NCBI GenBank assembly: GCA_030603065.1
Contig: JAUVYN010000006.1
Coordinates: forward strand, 1-64,000
DNA: 64,000 nt
Direction of reading: 5' to 3'
Source: Pseudomonas sp.
GTDB lineage: Bacteria; Pseudomonadota; Gammaproteobacteria; Pseudomonadales; Pseudomonadaceae
Positions 46,410-57,298 of this stretch are shown in pieces (the stretch's first letter is position 1; every line of letters starts with the position of its first letter). The position numbers and the translations under genes are program-made. The notes under the pieces were generated by a model. The model was not told the origin of the DNA. It searched no databases and was given only the letters and a program-made list of their open reading frames with translations.

Positions 46410-49400
46410 TGCGGCATCCACACTCGCACCAGCGAGAGCAGTTTTTCAACATCGAGCGGTTTGGCCATATAGTCGTTGGCACCTGCTTCGATGCAGCGCT
46501 GCTGATCGTCCGGCATCGCCTTGGCGGTCAGGGCGATGACCGGCAGCTTCTGCCAGTTGGAGTTCTTGCGAATATGCCGGGTTGCGGTCAGACCATCCAT
46601 CACCGGCATCATGACGTCCATGAGTACCAGGTCGATGTGGTCGTCTGGCTGGTTGAGCGACTGCTCCAGCTTCTGCAGCGCCTCTTCGCCGTTCCGGGCA
46701 ATTTCGACGAGCGCACCGCGGGGTTCGAGGATATTGGTCAGGGCATAGACGTTACGAACGTCGTCTTCGACGATGAGGATGCGCCTGCCTTCCAGCAGCG
46801 CATCCCGGTTACGCGCCTTGCGGATCATCTTCTGTTGCTCGTCCGGAAGTTCGGACACTACCTGATGGAGAAACAGAGTTACTTCGTCCAGAAGCCGCTC
46901 GGGCGATTTGGCACCCTTGATGATGATCGACTTGGAATAGGCTCGCAGCCTCTGCTCTTCCTCTCTAGTCAGTACCCGGCCGGTGTAGACGATGACCGGC
47001 GGGAAGGGGTGCTCGGCGTCCCGACTTATCGTCTCGAGCAGTTCGAATCCCGAGGCGTCGGGAAGCGACAGGTCCAGAACCATGCAGTCGAAGGTCTGTT
47101 CCCGCAGTAATTTGAGGCATTCTGCCGCGGTACCAGCGCCTACCGTTTCCACGTCATGGGATCCGATCAGATTGCTGACGGCCTCGCGTTGCACCTCGTT
47201 ATCCTCGACGATCAGCACACGGCGAAGGTTCTGCGAGATCTTCGCATCGAGCGACTTGAGCACCTCCATCAGTTGATCGCGCTGCACCGGCTTGAGAGCA
47301 TACCCAACCGCGCCGAGCGACATTGCGCGCTCGGAATAGTCATTGGCCGAAATGATGTGGATAGGAATATGCCGTGTGCGGACGTCGCGTTTCAGGCGGT
47401 CCAGTACCGACAGGCCGGACTGGTCGGGCAACCCGACGTCCAGGACGATAGCGCTGGGCACGAACTGGCGGGCAAGCTCCAGCGCCTCCTGAGCGGTTTC
47501 CGCAACCAGTGCCTGGAAGTTCGATTCCCGCGCCAGATCACGCAGGATCATGGCGAAGGAGCGGTCATCTTCGATGATGAGCAGTCTTCGCGCTGTTTCC
47601 TCCGTTTGCAGGCGGTCATCCTGAACTACGCTGGATGAGGCCGGTGTCGTCGTCGCGACGGGAGCAACGGACGTTTGTGGCTTGGCGCTGGGTACTGGCT
47701 GCGCAGCCTGCGTAGCGGCACGTGCGGCTTCGCCGGCGTAGCGTTGCGGTATTACGACGGTGAAGGTACTCCCTGATCCGACACGACTTTGCAGATGAAT
47801 AGTGCCACCCAGAAGCCTCACTACCTCGCGAGAGATCGACAGTCCCAGCCCTGTACCACCGAACTTGCGGCTTATGGTGCTATCCGCCTGGTGGAAGGCT
47901 TCGAATATACGCGCCTGCTGCTCCTCGGCGATGCCGATACCGGTATCTGTTACCGACAGGGCGATCTGACCTTCGCCCATTGCGCGTATTGCCAGCGTCA
48001 CGCTGCCTTTATCAGTGAATTTGATCGCATTGGCGATCAGGTTTTTGAGTACCTGCTCCAGCCGTTGCGGGTCGGTTTCGATAACGGGCGGAACATCCGC
48101 TGCGACATCCAATGAAAACGCGAGCCCCTTCTCGTTGGCCACAGGGTCGAAAAGGTGGCGAAGGGAGTTGGTCATGCGCTCGATTGCCAGCGGCTCGGGC
48201 CGAATTTCCACATGGCCCGCTTCGATCTTGGAGAGGTCGAGAATGTCATTGATCAGATTGAGAAGGTCATTGCCGGAAGATTGGATGGTCTGGGCATATT
48301 TGACCTGTTCGGGTGTTAGGTTCTCATCTGCGTTGTCAGCGAGCAGCTTCGCCAGGATCAGGGAGGAGTTGAGCGGAGTGCGCAGCTCATGGGACATGTT
48401 GGCGAGGAAGTCGGATTTGTACCGACTGGCCTGCTCGACTTCCTCGGCCTTGAGCTGGATTGCGACATTGGCCTTCTCCAGTTCGTCCCGTCGGGCCTCC
48501 AGTTCGTGGGCCTGTTCCTCCAGTTGAGAATTGGTCTGTTCCAGCTCGGCCTGCTGCTGTTCGAGGCGCGACTGCGATTCCTTGAGGGCCCGGCTCTGTT
48601 CTTCGAGTTCCTCGTTGGATACGCGCAGCTCTTCGCTTTGCACCTGCAACTCTTCAGCCTGGCGCTGGGTTTCCGAGAGCAGGGTGCGCAGCTGGGTGCG
48701 GAATTCGGCGGACCTGATGGCCGCGGCGATGGTGCCTGAGGACTGCTCGAGAAGCTCCAGAATGTGGTCACCTATCGGATGCAGAAAGCCAAGTTCGACT
48801 ACAGCTTTTATTCTCCCTTCCAGCAATGCCGGTGCCAATACTAGGAAGCGTGGGGTCTGCTGCCCTAAGCTGGAGCCGAAGGCAATGTAGCCTTCCGGGA
48901 GTTCTCCAACCGTGACCGGCCGGTGATCTGACAAAACCTGACTAAACAGGTTGTCGTTAAGGTCGACGTGTTGTGGAATGCTGGTGCCCTCAGGTACGCC
49001 ATTGGTGGCGGACAGCGAGTACCGATCGCCATCACGCAGGTAGAGGGTGCCGGCGACCGCGCCCAGATGTCCGGTGAGAAAGCGCAGTATGTTCTGCCCC
49101 AGCTCCCTGGTTGACTGTTCTCCCATGACCACAGATCCAAGTTCAACCTGGGCGCCCTGCAGCCACTGCTCGCGGCGCCTTGCCAGTGTGCTGCGGCGCA
49201 TGAGTGCTGCGATGATGAGAGTCAGTACGATCCCGAGAAACCCTGAAAGCCCGCTGGTAACGAAGGCGACCCGGTAGGCGTTGTGCATTGCTGCCAGGCG
49301 TTCTGTCCGGAGTTCGCGCTCTTCCTCGCGCAGCTCGGAAATCACCCTGCGAATGGCATCCATTTCCGCCTTGCCTCGCTCCAGGTTTGCCCCGGCAATG

Positions 49401-49843
49401 GCTTCGGTCTGGCCCTGGTTACGATAGATGCCGAGTATCAGATCCAGTTCGTTGAAGCGGGTGTTAATGTATCCGCGAAGCTCTTCGAAACGCCAGCGCT
49501 GCGAGTCGCTCTGGTTTATGAGGTCCTCGATCTGCTGCAGCCGGTGCTGCACCTGAGATACCGCGCGGTTGTACGGCTCCAGATAACGCTCGTCTCCGGT
49601 GAGCAGGAAGCCGCGCTGGCCGGTTTCGGCATCCTGAACGTCTATAAGCAGACGGTCGATCGTGACGATCACGGTATGCGTCTGCACCACGCTTTCGTTG
49701 CTGCTTCTCAGCAGTTGGGTGGTGTAGATGGCGGTCGCGGTACTGAGGATGAAAAACAGAAACACCAGGGCCAGAATCATGGCGACTTTTGGGTCGAGGC
49801 CCAGTGTGCCTTTGCTGTTCACGTTCGCGTTTTTTCTGTGCAT
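46406..49843 (-). CDS. CHASE3-GAF hybrid histidine kinase with three receiver domains
   Basis: An 1,145-residue membrane sensor kinase: TM1 (~18-40), periplasmic CHASE3 (~42-185, 'DAETGQRGFLLTGDERYL'), TM2 (~190-212), GAF (~235-390), a long Glu/Gln-rich coiled coil (~395-475), HisKA with His485 (FLANMSHELRTPL), HATPase (NLIANAIKFTD, GTGLGLSIS), then REC1 (~750-865), REC2 (~870-985) and REC3 (~1016-1143). CHASE3 kinases with tandem receivers feed general-stress or biofilm relays. The ATG at 49843 was chosen; 49864 is an alternative and the open frame to 50290 looks non-coding. It heads the kinase-cheR-cheB-REC/kinase operon. Confidence 0.93.
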   Translation of the reverse strand: MHRKNANVNSKGTLGLDPKVAMILALVFLFFILSTATAIYTTQLLRSSNESVVQTHTVIVTIDRLLIDVQDAETGQRGFLLTGDERYLEPYNRAVSQVQHRLQQIEDLINQSDSQRWRFEELRGYINTRFNELDLILGIYRNQGQTEAIAGANLERGKAEMDAIRRVISELREEERELRTERLAAMHNAYRVAFVTSGLSGFLGIVLTLIIAALMRRSTLARRREQWLQGAQVELGSVVMGEQSTRELGQNILRFLTGHLGAVAGTLYLRDGDRYSLSATNGVPEGTSIPQHVDLNDNLFSQVLSDHRPVTVGELPEGYIAFGSSLGQQTPRFLVLAPALLEGRIKAVVELGFLHPIGDHILELLEQSSGTIAAAIRSAEFRTQLRTLLSETQRQAEELQVQSEELRVSNEELEEQSRALKESQSRLEQQQAELEQTNSQLEEQAHELEARRDELEKANVAIQLKAEEVEQASRYKSDFLANMSHELRTPLNSSLILAKLLADNADENLTPEQVKYAQTIQSSGNDLLNLINDILDLSKIEAGHVEIRPEPLAIERMTNSLRHLFDPVANEKGLAFSLDVAADVPPVIETDPQRLEQVLKNLIANAIKFTDKGSVTLAIRAMGEGQIALSVTDTGIGIAEEQQARIFEAFHQADSTISRKFGGTGLGLSISREVVRLLGGTIHLQSRVGSGSTFTVVIPQRYAGEAARAATQAAQPVPSAKPQTSVAPVATTTPASSSVVQDDRLQTEETARRLLIIEDDRSFAMILRDLARESNFQALVAETAQEALELARQFVPSAIVLDVGLPDQSGLSVLDRLKRDVRTRHIPIHIISANDYSERAMSLGAVGYALKPVQRDQLMEVLKSLDAKISQNLRRVLIVEDNEVQREAVSNLIGSHDVETVGAGTAAECLKLLREQTFDCMVLDLSLPDASGFELLETISRDAEHPFPPVIVYTGRVLTREEEQRLRAYSKSIIIKGAKSPERLLDEVTLFLHQVVSELPDEQQKMIRKARNRDALLEGRRILIVEDDVRNVYALTNILEPRGALVEIARNGEEALQKLEQSLNQPDDHIDLVLMDVMMPVMDGLTATRHIRKNSNWQKLPVIALTAKAMPDDQQRCIEAGANDYMAKPLDVEKLLSLVRVWMPQ

Positions 49844-50289
49844 GTAATGACTCGCGCCTTCCATATCAGCGTTAGTGCACTGCACGATCCATGCACGGAA
49901 AAAATGACGATTCCCTGGATGGTCCGAGCGCTGCGCTATCGACTGGCAAACATTGCCGGAGTTACCCACAGCGGCACGGGGCAGCAGACTGTCCCAATTG
50001 GCTGCGAGCAAGAGTCTAACACCAAATGCCAGCAGTGATCGGAACCGGGTCCCGCAGTGTTTCGGCAGGGTCATCGAGGTTCCCCTGAGGGGGCGGAGCG
50101 AGAAAATAAGATCGCGGTGCGGATGGATCCCTCCGAGTGGCCGAATGCGAGCCCGTAAGCGATCTGTGTAACGAAGCTGACCGCGTCCGCCGGGTACCTC
50201 TTTTGGGGGCATCCAGCTGTTTCTGTAGGTGGTATCATGGCGGCCGATGCATCTGTTCGTGCAGAACATGGTTAAAGCCACGCGGACCA
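49844..50289. other. Divergent intergenic region, kinase operon / copper island
   Basis: About 446 bases between the leftward signalling operon and the rightward copper genes. Open frames here are short and lack coding character. It must contain promoters for both units, but I found no convincing -35/-10 pair; TATCAT at 50233-50238 is a possible -10 for the rightward gene. No MerR- or CopR-type operator is evident. Confidence 0.5.
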
Positions 50290-50703
50290 ATGGCCATGAC
50301 CATGATCAGCGAAATTCAAGACGATGAGTCACTCAGAGAGCGCGTTCGAATGTTGATGGGTAGCACAGTACGCGGTTTGTTGATTGCGTTGTTGGCGAGC
50401 ACGCTGCTCACCTTCAGCTCACTCGCGTCTGCGTTGCTGAACATCGACCGCTGCCTCGCTGTTCAGGATGAGCCCGCTTCGCTGCATCACGATTGCTCAG
50501 GTGCAGAAACACATTCCGACTGGCTGGAAAGCGCAGCACAGCTGTTGTGTGACAGCGGCCTCGACTGTCAGCTTAGCGCTGCGGTGCTCCCGTCATCCGC
50601 CATGCTTGCGGGCGCTTGCCCCGCACCGCGCCCATTCGCCACCCTTGCCACATCTGTTGCCCTCGCTGCTCCCCAGTCCTGCTGGCGCCCCCCACGCGGC
50701 TGA
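50290..50703 (+). CDS. Small secreted Cys/His protein at head of copper island, hypothetical
   Basis: A 137-residue product: a hydrophobic signal or anchor segment (~27-47) and a soluble part with five to six cysteines and a HHDCSGAETH cluster that could bind metal. The start is uncertain. ATG 50290 and ATG 50296 lack good ribosome sites; ATG 50350 (MLMGSTVRGLLIALL) gives a classic signal peptide. It precedes the cusC-like gene by 87 bases on the same strand. I do not recognise the family. Small exported Cys/His proteins often lead copper operons, so a role in copper binding or sensing is an inference. Confidence 0.55.
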   Translation: MAMTMISEIQDDESLRERVRMLMGSTVRGLLIALLASTLLTFSSLASALLNIDRCLAVQDEPASLHHDCSGAETHSDWLESAAQLLCDSGLDCQLSAAVLPSSAMLAGACPAPRPFATLATSVALAAPQSCWRPPRG

Positions 50704-50726
50704 CTCTCGATAGTTGACCCGGTTCT

Positions 50727-50744
50727 CGCCGGCCTTCGCCGGCG
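50727..50744 (+). promoter_or_regulatory. Hairpin in the leader of the cusCBA-like genes
   Basis: CGCCGGC-CTTC-GCCGGCG: a 7-bp GC stem with a tetraloop, 46 bases before the 50791 start and with no U-tract. It could affect translation or be a weak terminator between the two genes. Confidence 0.35.
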
Positions 50745-50790
50745 CATGCCCGTTGCCGCCTGTGCAGCCGACAGTTGAGAGTGAATAGTC

Positions 50791-52032
50791 ATGTTTCGTA
50801 CCGCAAAACGCCCATTGACGTTACTGGGCGGGCTGATCCTGTGTATCAGCCTGCCGATCAATGCACTGACCCTGGAAGAAGCCCTGCGCCTGGCGCAGCA
50901 GAACGCGCCCGAGCTCGAGGCCAGCGCGCTGGCGCAGTTGGCCGCTCGGGAAGAACGGTCGGGGGCCGGCCGGCTGCCGGACCCGCGCCTGAGCTTCGGT
51001 CTGGAAAACTTGCCCGTTCAAGGCGATCAGCCCGGCAGCCTAAGCACCAGTGACATGACCATGCAGGTCATCGCCCTGAGTCAGGAAGTCCCCAACCGTA
51101 ACAGGCGCCGTGCCGATTCGATGCGCGCCGCTGCGCTTCTCGATCTGGCCGACGCCGAGCGTTCGCTGGTTCAGCTTGCGGTCCGTTCTGCGGCCGCCAG
51201 CGGCTGGTTGCGCCTGCATCAGGCCGAGCGGGAGCTGGCACTGCTGGAGGAGTTGTATGAACACAATCGCCTGCTCGATCTCACCGTCAGGGCGCGACTG
51301 GCTGCAGGGGTCGGTCCGGTAGCCGATCGCCCGCGGGCCGCGCTGGAGCTGGCGAGGCTGGACGAGCGACGGGAGGCGCTGACTGCTCGGCTGGAGCAGG
51401 CGAGGGCAGAGCTGCGCCGCTGGACCGGTCCACTCGACGGACAGCAGGGCACCAGCGGTGGCTGGCCGGTGTGGGAGATCGCGCCCAAGGACTACCTGAG
51501 CCGTCTGGATACTCAGCCGGAGCTTGCGATATTTGCCCCGCTTGGACAGGAGCGCCAGGCCAGTCTGGCGCTGGCCGAGGCCGACCGTCGTCCGGACTGG
51601 AGCTGGAGCCTGGCCTATCAGCGCCGCGCGGCGGGCCTGGATGACATGATGAGTGTCCAGGTCAGTGTTGGCCTGCCGATCTTTCCCGGGCAACGGCAGA
51701 ATCCGCGCATCGCCGCCCGCCAGGCCGACCTGGCGAGTCTTCATGGCGAGCGCGAAAGCACTCGGCGGCGGCTGGTCGCCGAGCTGGAGTCTGCGGTGGC
51801 GGATGTCGCCCGCCTGGAATCGGCCGTTCATCGCATGACTACCACGCTGCTGCCGCTCGCCGCCGAGCGCAGCGATCTTAGTCTGGCCGATTATCGCGCT
51901 GGTCGCGGCAGCCTTGATGAAGTCATCGGCGCCCGCCAGGCACATACCGAACTGCATATCGAGCGTATAGCGCTGGAAGCGGAGCTCGCAGACCTGCGTA
52001 CCCGCCTGCACCTGACTTTTGGAGAACACTGA
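50791..52032 (+). CDS. cusC: Outer-membrane efflux channel, TolC/CusC-CzcC family
   Basis: A 413-residue outer-membrane factor. A Sec signal peptide (cleavage near 'SLPINA' at ~26) is followed by two TolC repeats with long amphipathic helices ('LTLEEALRLAQQNAPELEASAL', LPDPRLSFGLENLP, then the second repeat from ~260). The length and the first-repeat motif fit the CzcC/CusC-type heavy-metal branch, shorter than TolC. It is the first gene of a channel-adaptor-pump set that is separated by one base from the adaptor. Symbol is by function and context; czcC-like is also possible. Confidence 0.87.
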   Translation: MFRTAKRPLTLLGGLILCISLPINALTLEEALRLAQQNAPELEASALAQLAAREERSGAGRLPDPRLSFGLENLPVQGDQPGSLSTSDMTMQVIALSQEVPNRNRRRADSMRAAALLDLADAERSLVQLAVRSAAASGWLRLHQAERELALLEELYEHNRLLDLTVRARLAAGVGPVADRPRAALELARLDERREALTARLEQARAELRRWTGPLDGQQGTSGGWPVWEIAPKDYLSRLDTQPELAIFAPLGQERQASLALAEADRRPDWSWSLAYQRRAAGLDDMMSVQVSVGLPIFPGQRQNPRIAARQADLASLHGERESTRRRLVAELESAVADVARLESAVHRMTTTLLPLAAERSDLSLADYRAGRGSLDEVIGARQAHTELHIERIALEAELADLRTRLHLTFGEH

Positions 52033-52033
52033 C

Positions 52034-53476
52034 ATGGTCCGTTCATTTTCCCGTGTGGCCGGCCCTTGGCTGCTTGTCCTTGCCGCGTCCGCGCTGGCCA
52101 ATCCCCACGATCACGGCGGCCACGCCGGACAAAGCTCGGCCGCCCAGCCCGAAGAGCGGGAGGTGCTCTACTGGTACGATCCGATGTTTCCGCAACAGCG
52201 ATTCGAGGCACCCGGCAGATCACCCTTCATGGACATGGACCTGGTCCCGCGTTATGCCGAAAGCGGCGACACGATAACCATCGAGCCGGAGGTCGCGCGA
52301 CGGCTGGGGGTGCGCCTGGCCACTGTCGAGCGAGCCAACATGGAACCGACCATCCACGTCAGCGGGGTGATCGGCTATGACCAGCGACAACTGACCATTC
52401 TGCAGGCACGGGCCAACGCCTGGGTGGTTAGGGTACCGCCCAGAGCGCCGGACGAGCTCATCGAGAAGGGTGAAGTACTCGCTGAACTGCTGGTGCCTGA
52501 ATGGGTGGCGGCACAGGAGGAATATCTTGCCCTGCGCCGGTTCGGTGATGACCAGTTGCTGGCGGCGGGTTCGCAGCGCATGCGCCTCGTGGGGATGCCG
52601 GAATCGCTCATGCAGAAGGTAAAGCGCAGCGGGCAGGTGCACAACACCTGGGTAGTCGAAAGCCCTGTTCGGGGAGCGATCCGCGAACTGGGCGTGCGGG
52701 AAGGAATGACGCTTGCCCCGGGTTCCGGCATCGCCCAGATCGTGGGTGTCGATCCGGTCTGGCTCGATGCGTCGGTGCCTGAAGCTCAGGCGGGCGAGCT
52801 TGCAGAGGGACAACCATTGCAGGTTCACCTTGCGGCGATGCCGGGCATCACGCTCGATGCCCGCGTAAGCCAGGTCCTGCCGGAAGCCGATCCGGCCACG
52901 CGGGTGGTACGCCTGCGGGCGGAACTGGCCAATGCCGATGGTCGGCTGCGCCCGGGCATGACCGCGCGAGTGACCATTGCCCGGACGGCGAATGAGGAAA
53001 GCCTGCTGCTGCCGGCCGATGCAGTGATTCGCAGCGGCCGCCGAGATGTGGTGCTGGTCTGGGAGGAGGCCGGCCAGTATCGCCCGGTCGAGGTCCTGCT
53101 GGGGCAGGAAAGCGGCGACCGGGTGGAGGTCCTTGCAGGGCTGGAGCAGGGGCAACGGGTCGTTGCTTCGGCGCAGTTTCTGCTCGACTCGGAGGCAAAT
53201 CTGCGCGGCCTGCTGGCGCGTGCGCTCGATGAGTCAGACAGCGAGGCGCTACACAGCGCAACCGCCGTGTTGATCTATCAGGATGAGGATGGCCTGATGC
53301 TCGAGCACGAGCGCTTCGAAACCCTGGGCATGGACGGGATGACCATGCAATTCGAGGTGGCCGATGGGGTAGACACCAGCCACCTTCAGGACGGTGATCA
53401 CCTGCGGGTCTGGGTACGACAGGATGCCGACGGCCTGCCGGTGGTGCGGGTCGAGAAGCTGGAGGATCAGCCATGA
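52034..53476 (+). CDS. cusB: Copper/silver efflux adaptor CusB with C-terminal CusF-like domain
   Basis: A 480-residue periplasmic adaptor: signal peptide (~1-24), a His-rich stretch (PHDHGGHAG), a heavy-metal-binding domain ('[12 protein letters not shown]...[11 protein letters not shown]', ~46-78), lipoyl/barrel/hairpin adaptor parts (~95-390) and a C-terminal CusF-like domain (~412-480). In that domain the copper ligands align as His425, Met436 and Met438; the Trp of E. coli CusF (Trp44) is replaced by Met433. CusB receives Cu(I)/Ag(I) and passes it to CusA. The ATG at 52034 follows GGAG by nine bases. Its stop overlaps the cusA start (ATGA). Confidence 0.93.
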   Translation: MVRSFSRVAGPWLLVLAASALANPHDHGGHAGQSSAAQPEEREVLYWYDPMFPQQRFEAPGRSPFMDMDLVPRYAESGDTITIEPEVARRLGVRLATVERANMEPTIHVSGVIGYDQRQLTILQARANAWVVRVPPRAPDELIEKGEVLAELLVPEWVAAQEEYLALRRFGDDQLLAAGSQRMRLVGMPESLMQKVKRSGQVHNTWVVESPVRGAIRELGVREGMTLAPGSGIAQIVGVDPVWLDASVPEAQAGELAEGQPLQVHLAAMPGITLDARVSQVLPEADPATRVVRLRAELANADGRLRPGMTARVTIARTANEESLLLPADAVIRSGRRDVVLVWEEAGQYRPVEVLLGQESGDRVEVLAGLEQGQRVVASAQFLLDSEANLRGLLARALDESDSEALHSATAVLIYQDEDGLMLEHERFETLGMDGMTMQFEVADGVDTSHLQDGDHLRVWVRQDADGLPVVRVEKLEDQP

Positions 53477-56400
53477 TCGCTGCGCTGATCCGCTGGTCGG
53501 TCGGCAACCGACTGCTGGTGCTGCTGGGCACGCTGTTGCTGTCTGCCTGGGGCATCTGGTCGATGTCGCGCATGCCGGTCGATGCGCTGCCTGATCTGTC
53601 CGATACCCAGGTGATCATTCGCACCACCTGGCCTGGCCAGGCACCGCAGATCATCGAAAATCAGGTCACATATCCGCTGGCGACCACCATGATGGCGGTG
53701 CCCGGCGCGGCCACGGTGCGCGGTTATTCGTTCTTCGGTGACAGTTTTCTGTATGTGCTGTTCGAGGACGGCACCGATCTGTATTGGGCGCGCTCACGGG
53801 TCCTCGAGTATCTGAATCAGGTGCAGGGGCGGCTGCCGGCCGGCGTGGTGCCGGCGCTGGGTCCCGACGCGACCGGTGTCGGCTGGATCTATCAGTACGC
53901 ACTGGTGGATCGCAGGGGCAATCATGACCTGTCGCAGCTGCGGTCATTGCAGGACTGGTTCCTGAAGTACGAGCTGCAGGGGCTGCCGGGCGTGGCTGAG
54001 GTGGCGACCATCGGCGGCATGGTGCGTCAGTATCAGGTGGTGCTTGACCCGCAGCGAATGGCCAATCTTCAGGTCACCCAGCAGCAGGTGGCCGAAGCAA
54101 TTCAGGCCGCCAACCAGGAGGCCGGGGGCGGGGTGCTCGAACTGGCCGAGACCGAGTTCATGGTGCGTGCTTCGGGTTATCTGCAGACGCTGGATGATTT
54201 TAGGCAGATCCCGCTGCGACTGTCCGAACGTGGGGTACCGGTTCTGCTTGGCGACGTGGCGCGCATTCAGCTGGGCCCGCAGATGCGTCGTGGCATTGCC
54301 GACCTGGACGGGGAGGGGGAGGTTGCCGGCGGCGTGGTGATTCTGCGCAGCGGCGGCGATGCCCGTGAAACCATTTCACGGGTGCGCGACAAACTCACCG
54401 AGCTGGGCCGTGGGCTGCCGGATGGGGTCGAAATCGTCGCCACCTACGACCGCGGCGAGTTGATCGACAGCGCCATTGCCAACCTCACGCGCAAGCTGAT
54501 CGAGGAGTTTCTGGTGGTGGCGCTGGTGTGCCTGATCTTTCTCTGGCATCTGCGTTCTGCTCTGGTGGCAATCGTTGCCCTGCCGATCGGCGTGCTGGTG
54601 TCCTTCGGTGTGATGCAATGGCAGGGGCTCAATGCCAACATCATGTCACTGGGAGGGATCGCCATCGCCATCGGCGCGATGGTCGATGCAGCCATCGTGA
54701 TGGTCGAGAACGCGCACAAGAAGCTCGAGCACTGGCATGCCGAGAATCCGGACAGCCAACCGGACCGCGCGACGCATCACCGCCTGATCGTCAGTGCGGC
54801 GACCGAGGTGGGGCCGGCGCTGTTCTTCAGCCTGCTGATCATCACCCTGTCGTTCATTCCGGTTTTCGCCCTGCAGGCGCAGGAGGGCAGGCTGTTCAGT
54901 CCGCTGGCCTTCACCAAGACCTACGCCATGGCGGCCGCGTCTGGCCTGTCGGTGACGCTCATCCCGGTGCTTATGCTCTACGCGGTGCGTGGCAGGATAC
55001 GGCCGGAAGGTCAGAATCCGGTAAACCGTCTGCTGGTATGGGTCTATCGTCCGGCGCTGGAGGCTGTGTTGCGTTTTCCGCGGACTACGCTGCTGGTCGC
55101 GCTGGTGCTCTTTCTGACCAGCCTGATCCCCCTTTCACGCCTGGGCGGTGAATTCCTGCCACCTCTGGACGAGGGCGATCTACTGTATATGCCGACTGCG
55201 CTGCCGGGACTGTCAGCCCAGCGTGCCTCGCAACTGTTGCAGCAGACCGATGCGATGATCATGTCGGTGCCCGAGGTCGAGCGGGTGTTCGGCAAGGCCG
55301 GCCGTGCCGAGACGGCAACCGATCCGGCGCCGCTGGAGATGTTCGAGACCACCATCCGCTTCAAGCCACGCGACCAGTGGCGTCCGGGAATGACGCCCGA
55401 GAAGCTGATCGAGGAACTGGACCGCGCTGTGCAGGTTCCGGGTCTGGCGAACCTGTGGATTCCGCCAATCCGCAACCGGATCGACATGCTCGCCACCGGC
55501 GTCAAGAGTCCGATCGGCATCAAGGTGGCTGGGAGTGATCTGCAGCGTATCGACGAGGTGTCCCAGGAGGTCGAGCGCGCGGTGCGCGGCGTGCCCGGCG
55601 TCAGCTCGGCTCTGGCCGAGCGCTTGACCGGCGGCCGCTATCTCGACGTGCAGATCGACCGTGGCCGCGCAGCACAGTTCGGACTCAACATCGCCGACGT
55701 GCAGGCGGTGGTGACCGGCGCGATCGGCGGGATGGATATTGGCGAGACGGTGGAAGGGCTGGCCCGCTACCCGATCAACCTGCGCTATGGCCGCGACTGG
55801 CGGGATTCTCCCCAGGCCGTGCGGGATCTGCCGATCTTCACTCCCAGTGGCTCGCAGATCACCCTCAGCATGGTCGCCAATGTCGCGATTACCGACGGCC
55901 CGCCGATGCTGCGCAGTGAAAACGCGCGCCTGTCGGGTTGGGTGTACATCGATGTGCGTGGCCGTGACATGCGCTCGGTGATGCAGGATCTGCGGCAGCG
56001 CATCGACGAAAGCGTCCAGCTCGATCCCGGCATGAGCATCAGCTACTCGGGGCAATTCGAGTTCATCGAGCGAGCCAACCAGCGGCTCATGTGGGTGGTG
56101 CCGGGCACGCTGGTGATCATCCTGCTGCTGCTCTATCTGGCCTTCGGCCGGATGAGCGAGGCATTGCTGATCATGGGCACCTTGCCCTTCGCCCTGACCG
56201 GTGGGCTCTGGTTTCTCTACCTGCTGGGTTACAACCAGTCGATTGCGACCGCCGTTGGCTTCATCGCACTGGCCGGGGTGGCGGCGGAATTCGGCGTGAT
56301 CATGCTTCTGTATCTGCGCAATGCCTGGCATGCCAGCCAGGCGCGCGGCGAAACCGATGAACAGGCGCTGCTTGCCGCCATTCGCGAGGGGGCGGTGCAG

Positions 56401-56616
56401 CGGGTCCGGCCCAAGGCGATGACGGTGCTGGTGCTGATCATCGGCCTGCTGCCGATTCTGCTGGGCACCGGCACGGGGAGCGAGATCATGAGCCGTATCG
56501 CGGCACCGGTAATCGGGGGCATGGTCACCGCGCCGCTGTTGTCGATGCTGGTACTTCCGGCGGCCTACTGGCTGCTGCAGCGGCGCAGGCTGTCGCGCAG
56601 CGGGGGGCAGGACTAG
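53473..56616 (+). CDS. cusA: Heavy-metal RND permease CusA
   Basis: A 1,047-residue HME-RND proton-driven pump exporting Cu(I)/Ag(I). Twelve spans and two large periplasmic loops are evident. The HME-type relay motif [19 protein letters not shown] (TM4) is intact, and the first loop has '[19 protein letters not shown]'. Methionine clusters typical of the copper path are present in the porter domain and near the TM regions, supporting copper/silver over the Czc type. Family length matches E. coli CusA (1,047). Its TAG stop is shared with the convergent 56613 gene (CTAG). Confidence 0.95.
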   Translation: MIAALIRWSVGNRLLVLLGTLLLSAWGIWSMSRMPVDALPDLSDTQVIIRTTWPGQAPQIIENQVTYPLATTMMAVPGAATVRGYSFFGDSFLYVLFEDGTDLYWARSRVLEYLNQVQGRLPAGVVPALGPDATGVGWIYQYALVDRRGNHDLSQLRSLQDWFLKYELQGLPGVAEVATIGGMVRQYQVVLDPQRMANLQVTQQQVAEAIQAANQEAGGGVLELAETEFMVRASGYLQTLDDFRQIPLRLSERGVPVLLGDVARIQLGPQMRRGIADLDGEGEVAGGVVILRSGGDARETISRVRDKLTELGRGLPDGVEIVATYDRGELIDSAIANLTRKLIEEFLVVALVCLIFLWHLRSALVAIVALPIGVLVSFGVMQWQGLNANIMSLGGIAIAIGAMVDAAIVMVENAHKKLEHWHAENPDSQPDRATHHRLIVSAATEVGPALFFSLLIITLSFIPVFALQAQEGRLFSPLAFTKTYAMAAASGLSVTLIPVLMLYAVRGRIRPEGQNPVNRLLVWVYRPALEAVLRFPRTTLLVALVLFLTSLIPLSRLGGEFLPPLDEGDLLYMPTALPGLSAQRASQLLQQTDAMIMSVPEVERVFGKAGRAETATDPAPLEMFETTIRFKPRDQWRPGMTPEKLIEELDRAVQVPGLANLWIPPIRNRIDMLATGVKSPIGIKVAGSDLQRIDEVSQEVERAVRGVPGVSSALAERLTGGRYLDVQIDRGRAAQFGLNIADVQAVVTGAIGGMDIGETVEGLARYPINLRYGRDWRDSPQAVRDLPIFTPSGSQITLSMVANVAITDGPPMLRSENARLSGWVYIDVRGRDMRSVMQDLRQRIDESVQLDPGMSISYSGQFEFIERANQRLMWVVPGTLVIILLLLYLAFGRMSEALLIMGTLPFALTGGLWFLYLLGYNQSIATAVGFIALAGVAAEFGVIMLLYLRNAWHASQARGETDEQALLAAIREGAVQRVRPKAMTVLVLIIGLLPILLGTGTGSEIMSRIAAPVIGGMVTAPLLSMLVLPAAYWLLQRRRLSRSGGQD

Positions 56617-57266
56617 TCGGTGGTCCGGTCCATTTCGGCGAACAGGCGGATGCTCAGCAGGATGCCGCCGACAAGGTAGGCGGCACCGCCCCAGGCGGCC
56701 ATCAGAATGCCACCGAAGCGCTGGTCGTCCAGCTGTTCGAAGCCGAAAGCGCCGATACACAGGTCCGGGGGGTAAATCAGCTCCCGGGCCAGTATCAGCA
56801 GCAGGCCCAGCATCGACATGTGCATGAAGGTCAGAAAGAACCCGAGGATCGCCAGCGCCATGGCGCCGACCGACCGAGTGCCGAAGCCGAGCAGCCAGAC
56901 CGCCAGCCCGACCACCAGAAAGCTGATCTGCTGCAACATGAACATTGGCAGATGCCGCGCCGCGGCCTCGTGCAGGGTTGGCGCATGCCAGCCCCAGACG
57001 ACGACCATTTCCAGCAGAAAGGCAGCCAGGGTCCAGTGGCCGAGCTGGCGCAACCCGTCCACTCGCACGCCGGCCTGGAACAGCCCCAGGGCAAGCAACG
57101 GCGCGGCCAGCGCCACTACACCCAGATGCAGGATCATGTGTGCCGAAAAGGCGGTGCGGCTCATTGCCGGCAGGGGGCCCAGCCAGAGTGCCGCGAGCAC
57201 CAGCAGGCCCAGCCATAGCGCCCAGGGAGTGGTGCGCGAGTGCGGTTGATCGATGCTGTGCAACAA
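56613..57266 (-). CDS. Cytochrome c oxidase assembly protein, CtaG/caa3 type
   Basis: A 217-residue polytopic protein with about six membrane spans and the caa3-CtaG pattern: '[21 protein letters not shown]' near residue 40, [22 protein letters not shown], and [16 protein letters not shown]. Conserved His and Met residues in these segments suggest copper handling. The family assists CuB insertion into haem-copper oxidases. The start is TTG at 57266 (or 57263, with GGGAG upstream). It is next to a SCO gene, the usual companion. Confidence 0.88.
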   Translation of the reverse strand: MLHSIDQPHSRTTPWALWLGLLVLAALWLGPLPAMSRTAFSAHMILHLGVVALAAPLLALGLFQAGVRVDGLRQLGHWTLAAFLLEMVVVWGWHAPTLHEAAARHLPMFMLQQISFLVVGLAVWLLGFGTRSVGAMALAILGFFLTFMHMSMLGLLLILARELIYPPDLCIGAFGFEQLDDQRFGGILMAAWGGAAYLVGGILLSIRLFAEMDRTTD

Positions 57267-57298
57267 GTAGCTCCCGAGATTGATGGTAGGTAACGTGG

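Noticed and set aside
49865..50289. N-terminal extension of the hybrid kinase up to 50290
   Set aside because: The 149 extra residues lack domain character and have no ribosome site; the protein has a complete TM-CHASE3 start from 49843.
55213..57216. A 667-codon minus-strand frame across cusA and the CtaG-like gene
   Set aside because: It is antisense to the CusA C-terminal half and out of frame with the real minus-strand CtaG gene; composition is Gly/Arg/Ala/His-rich as in shadow frames.
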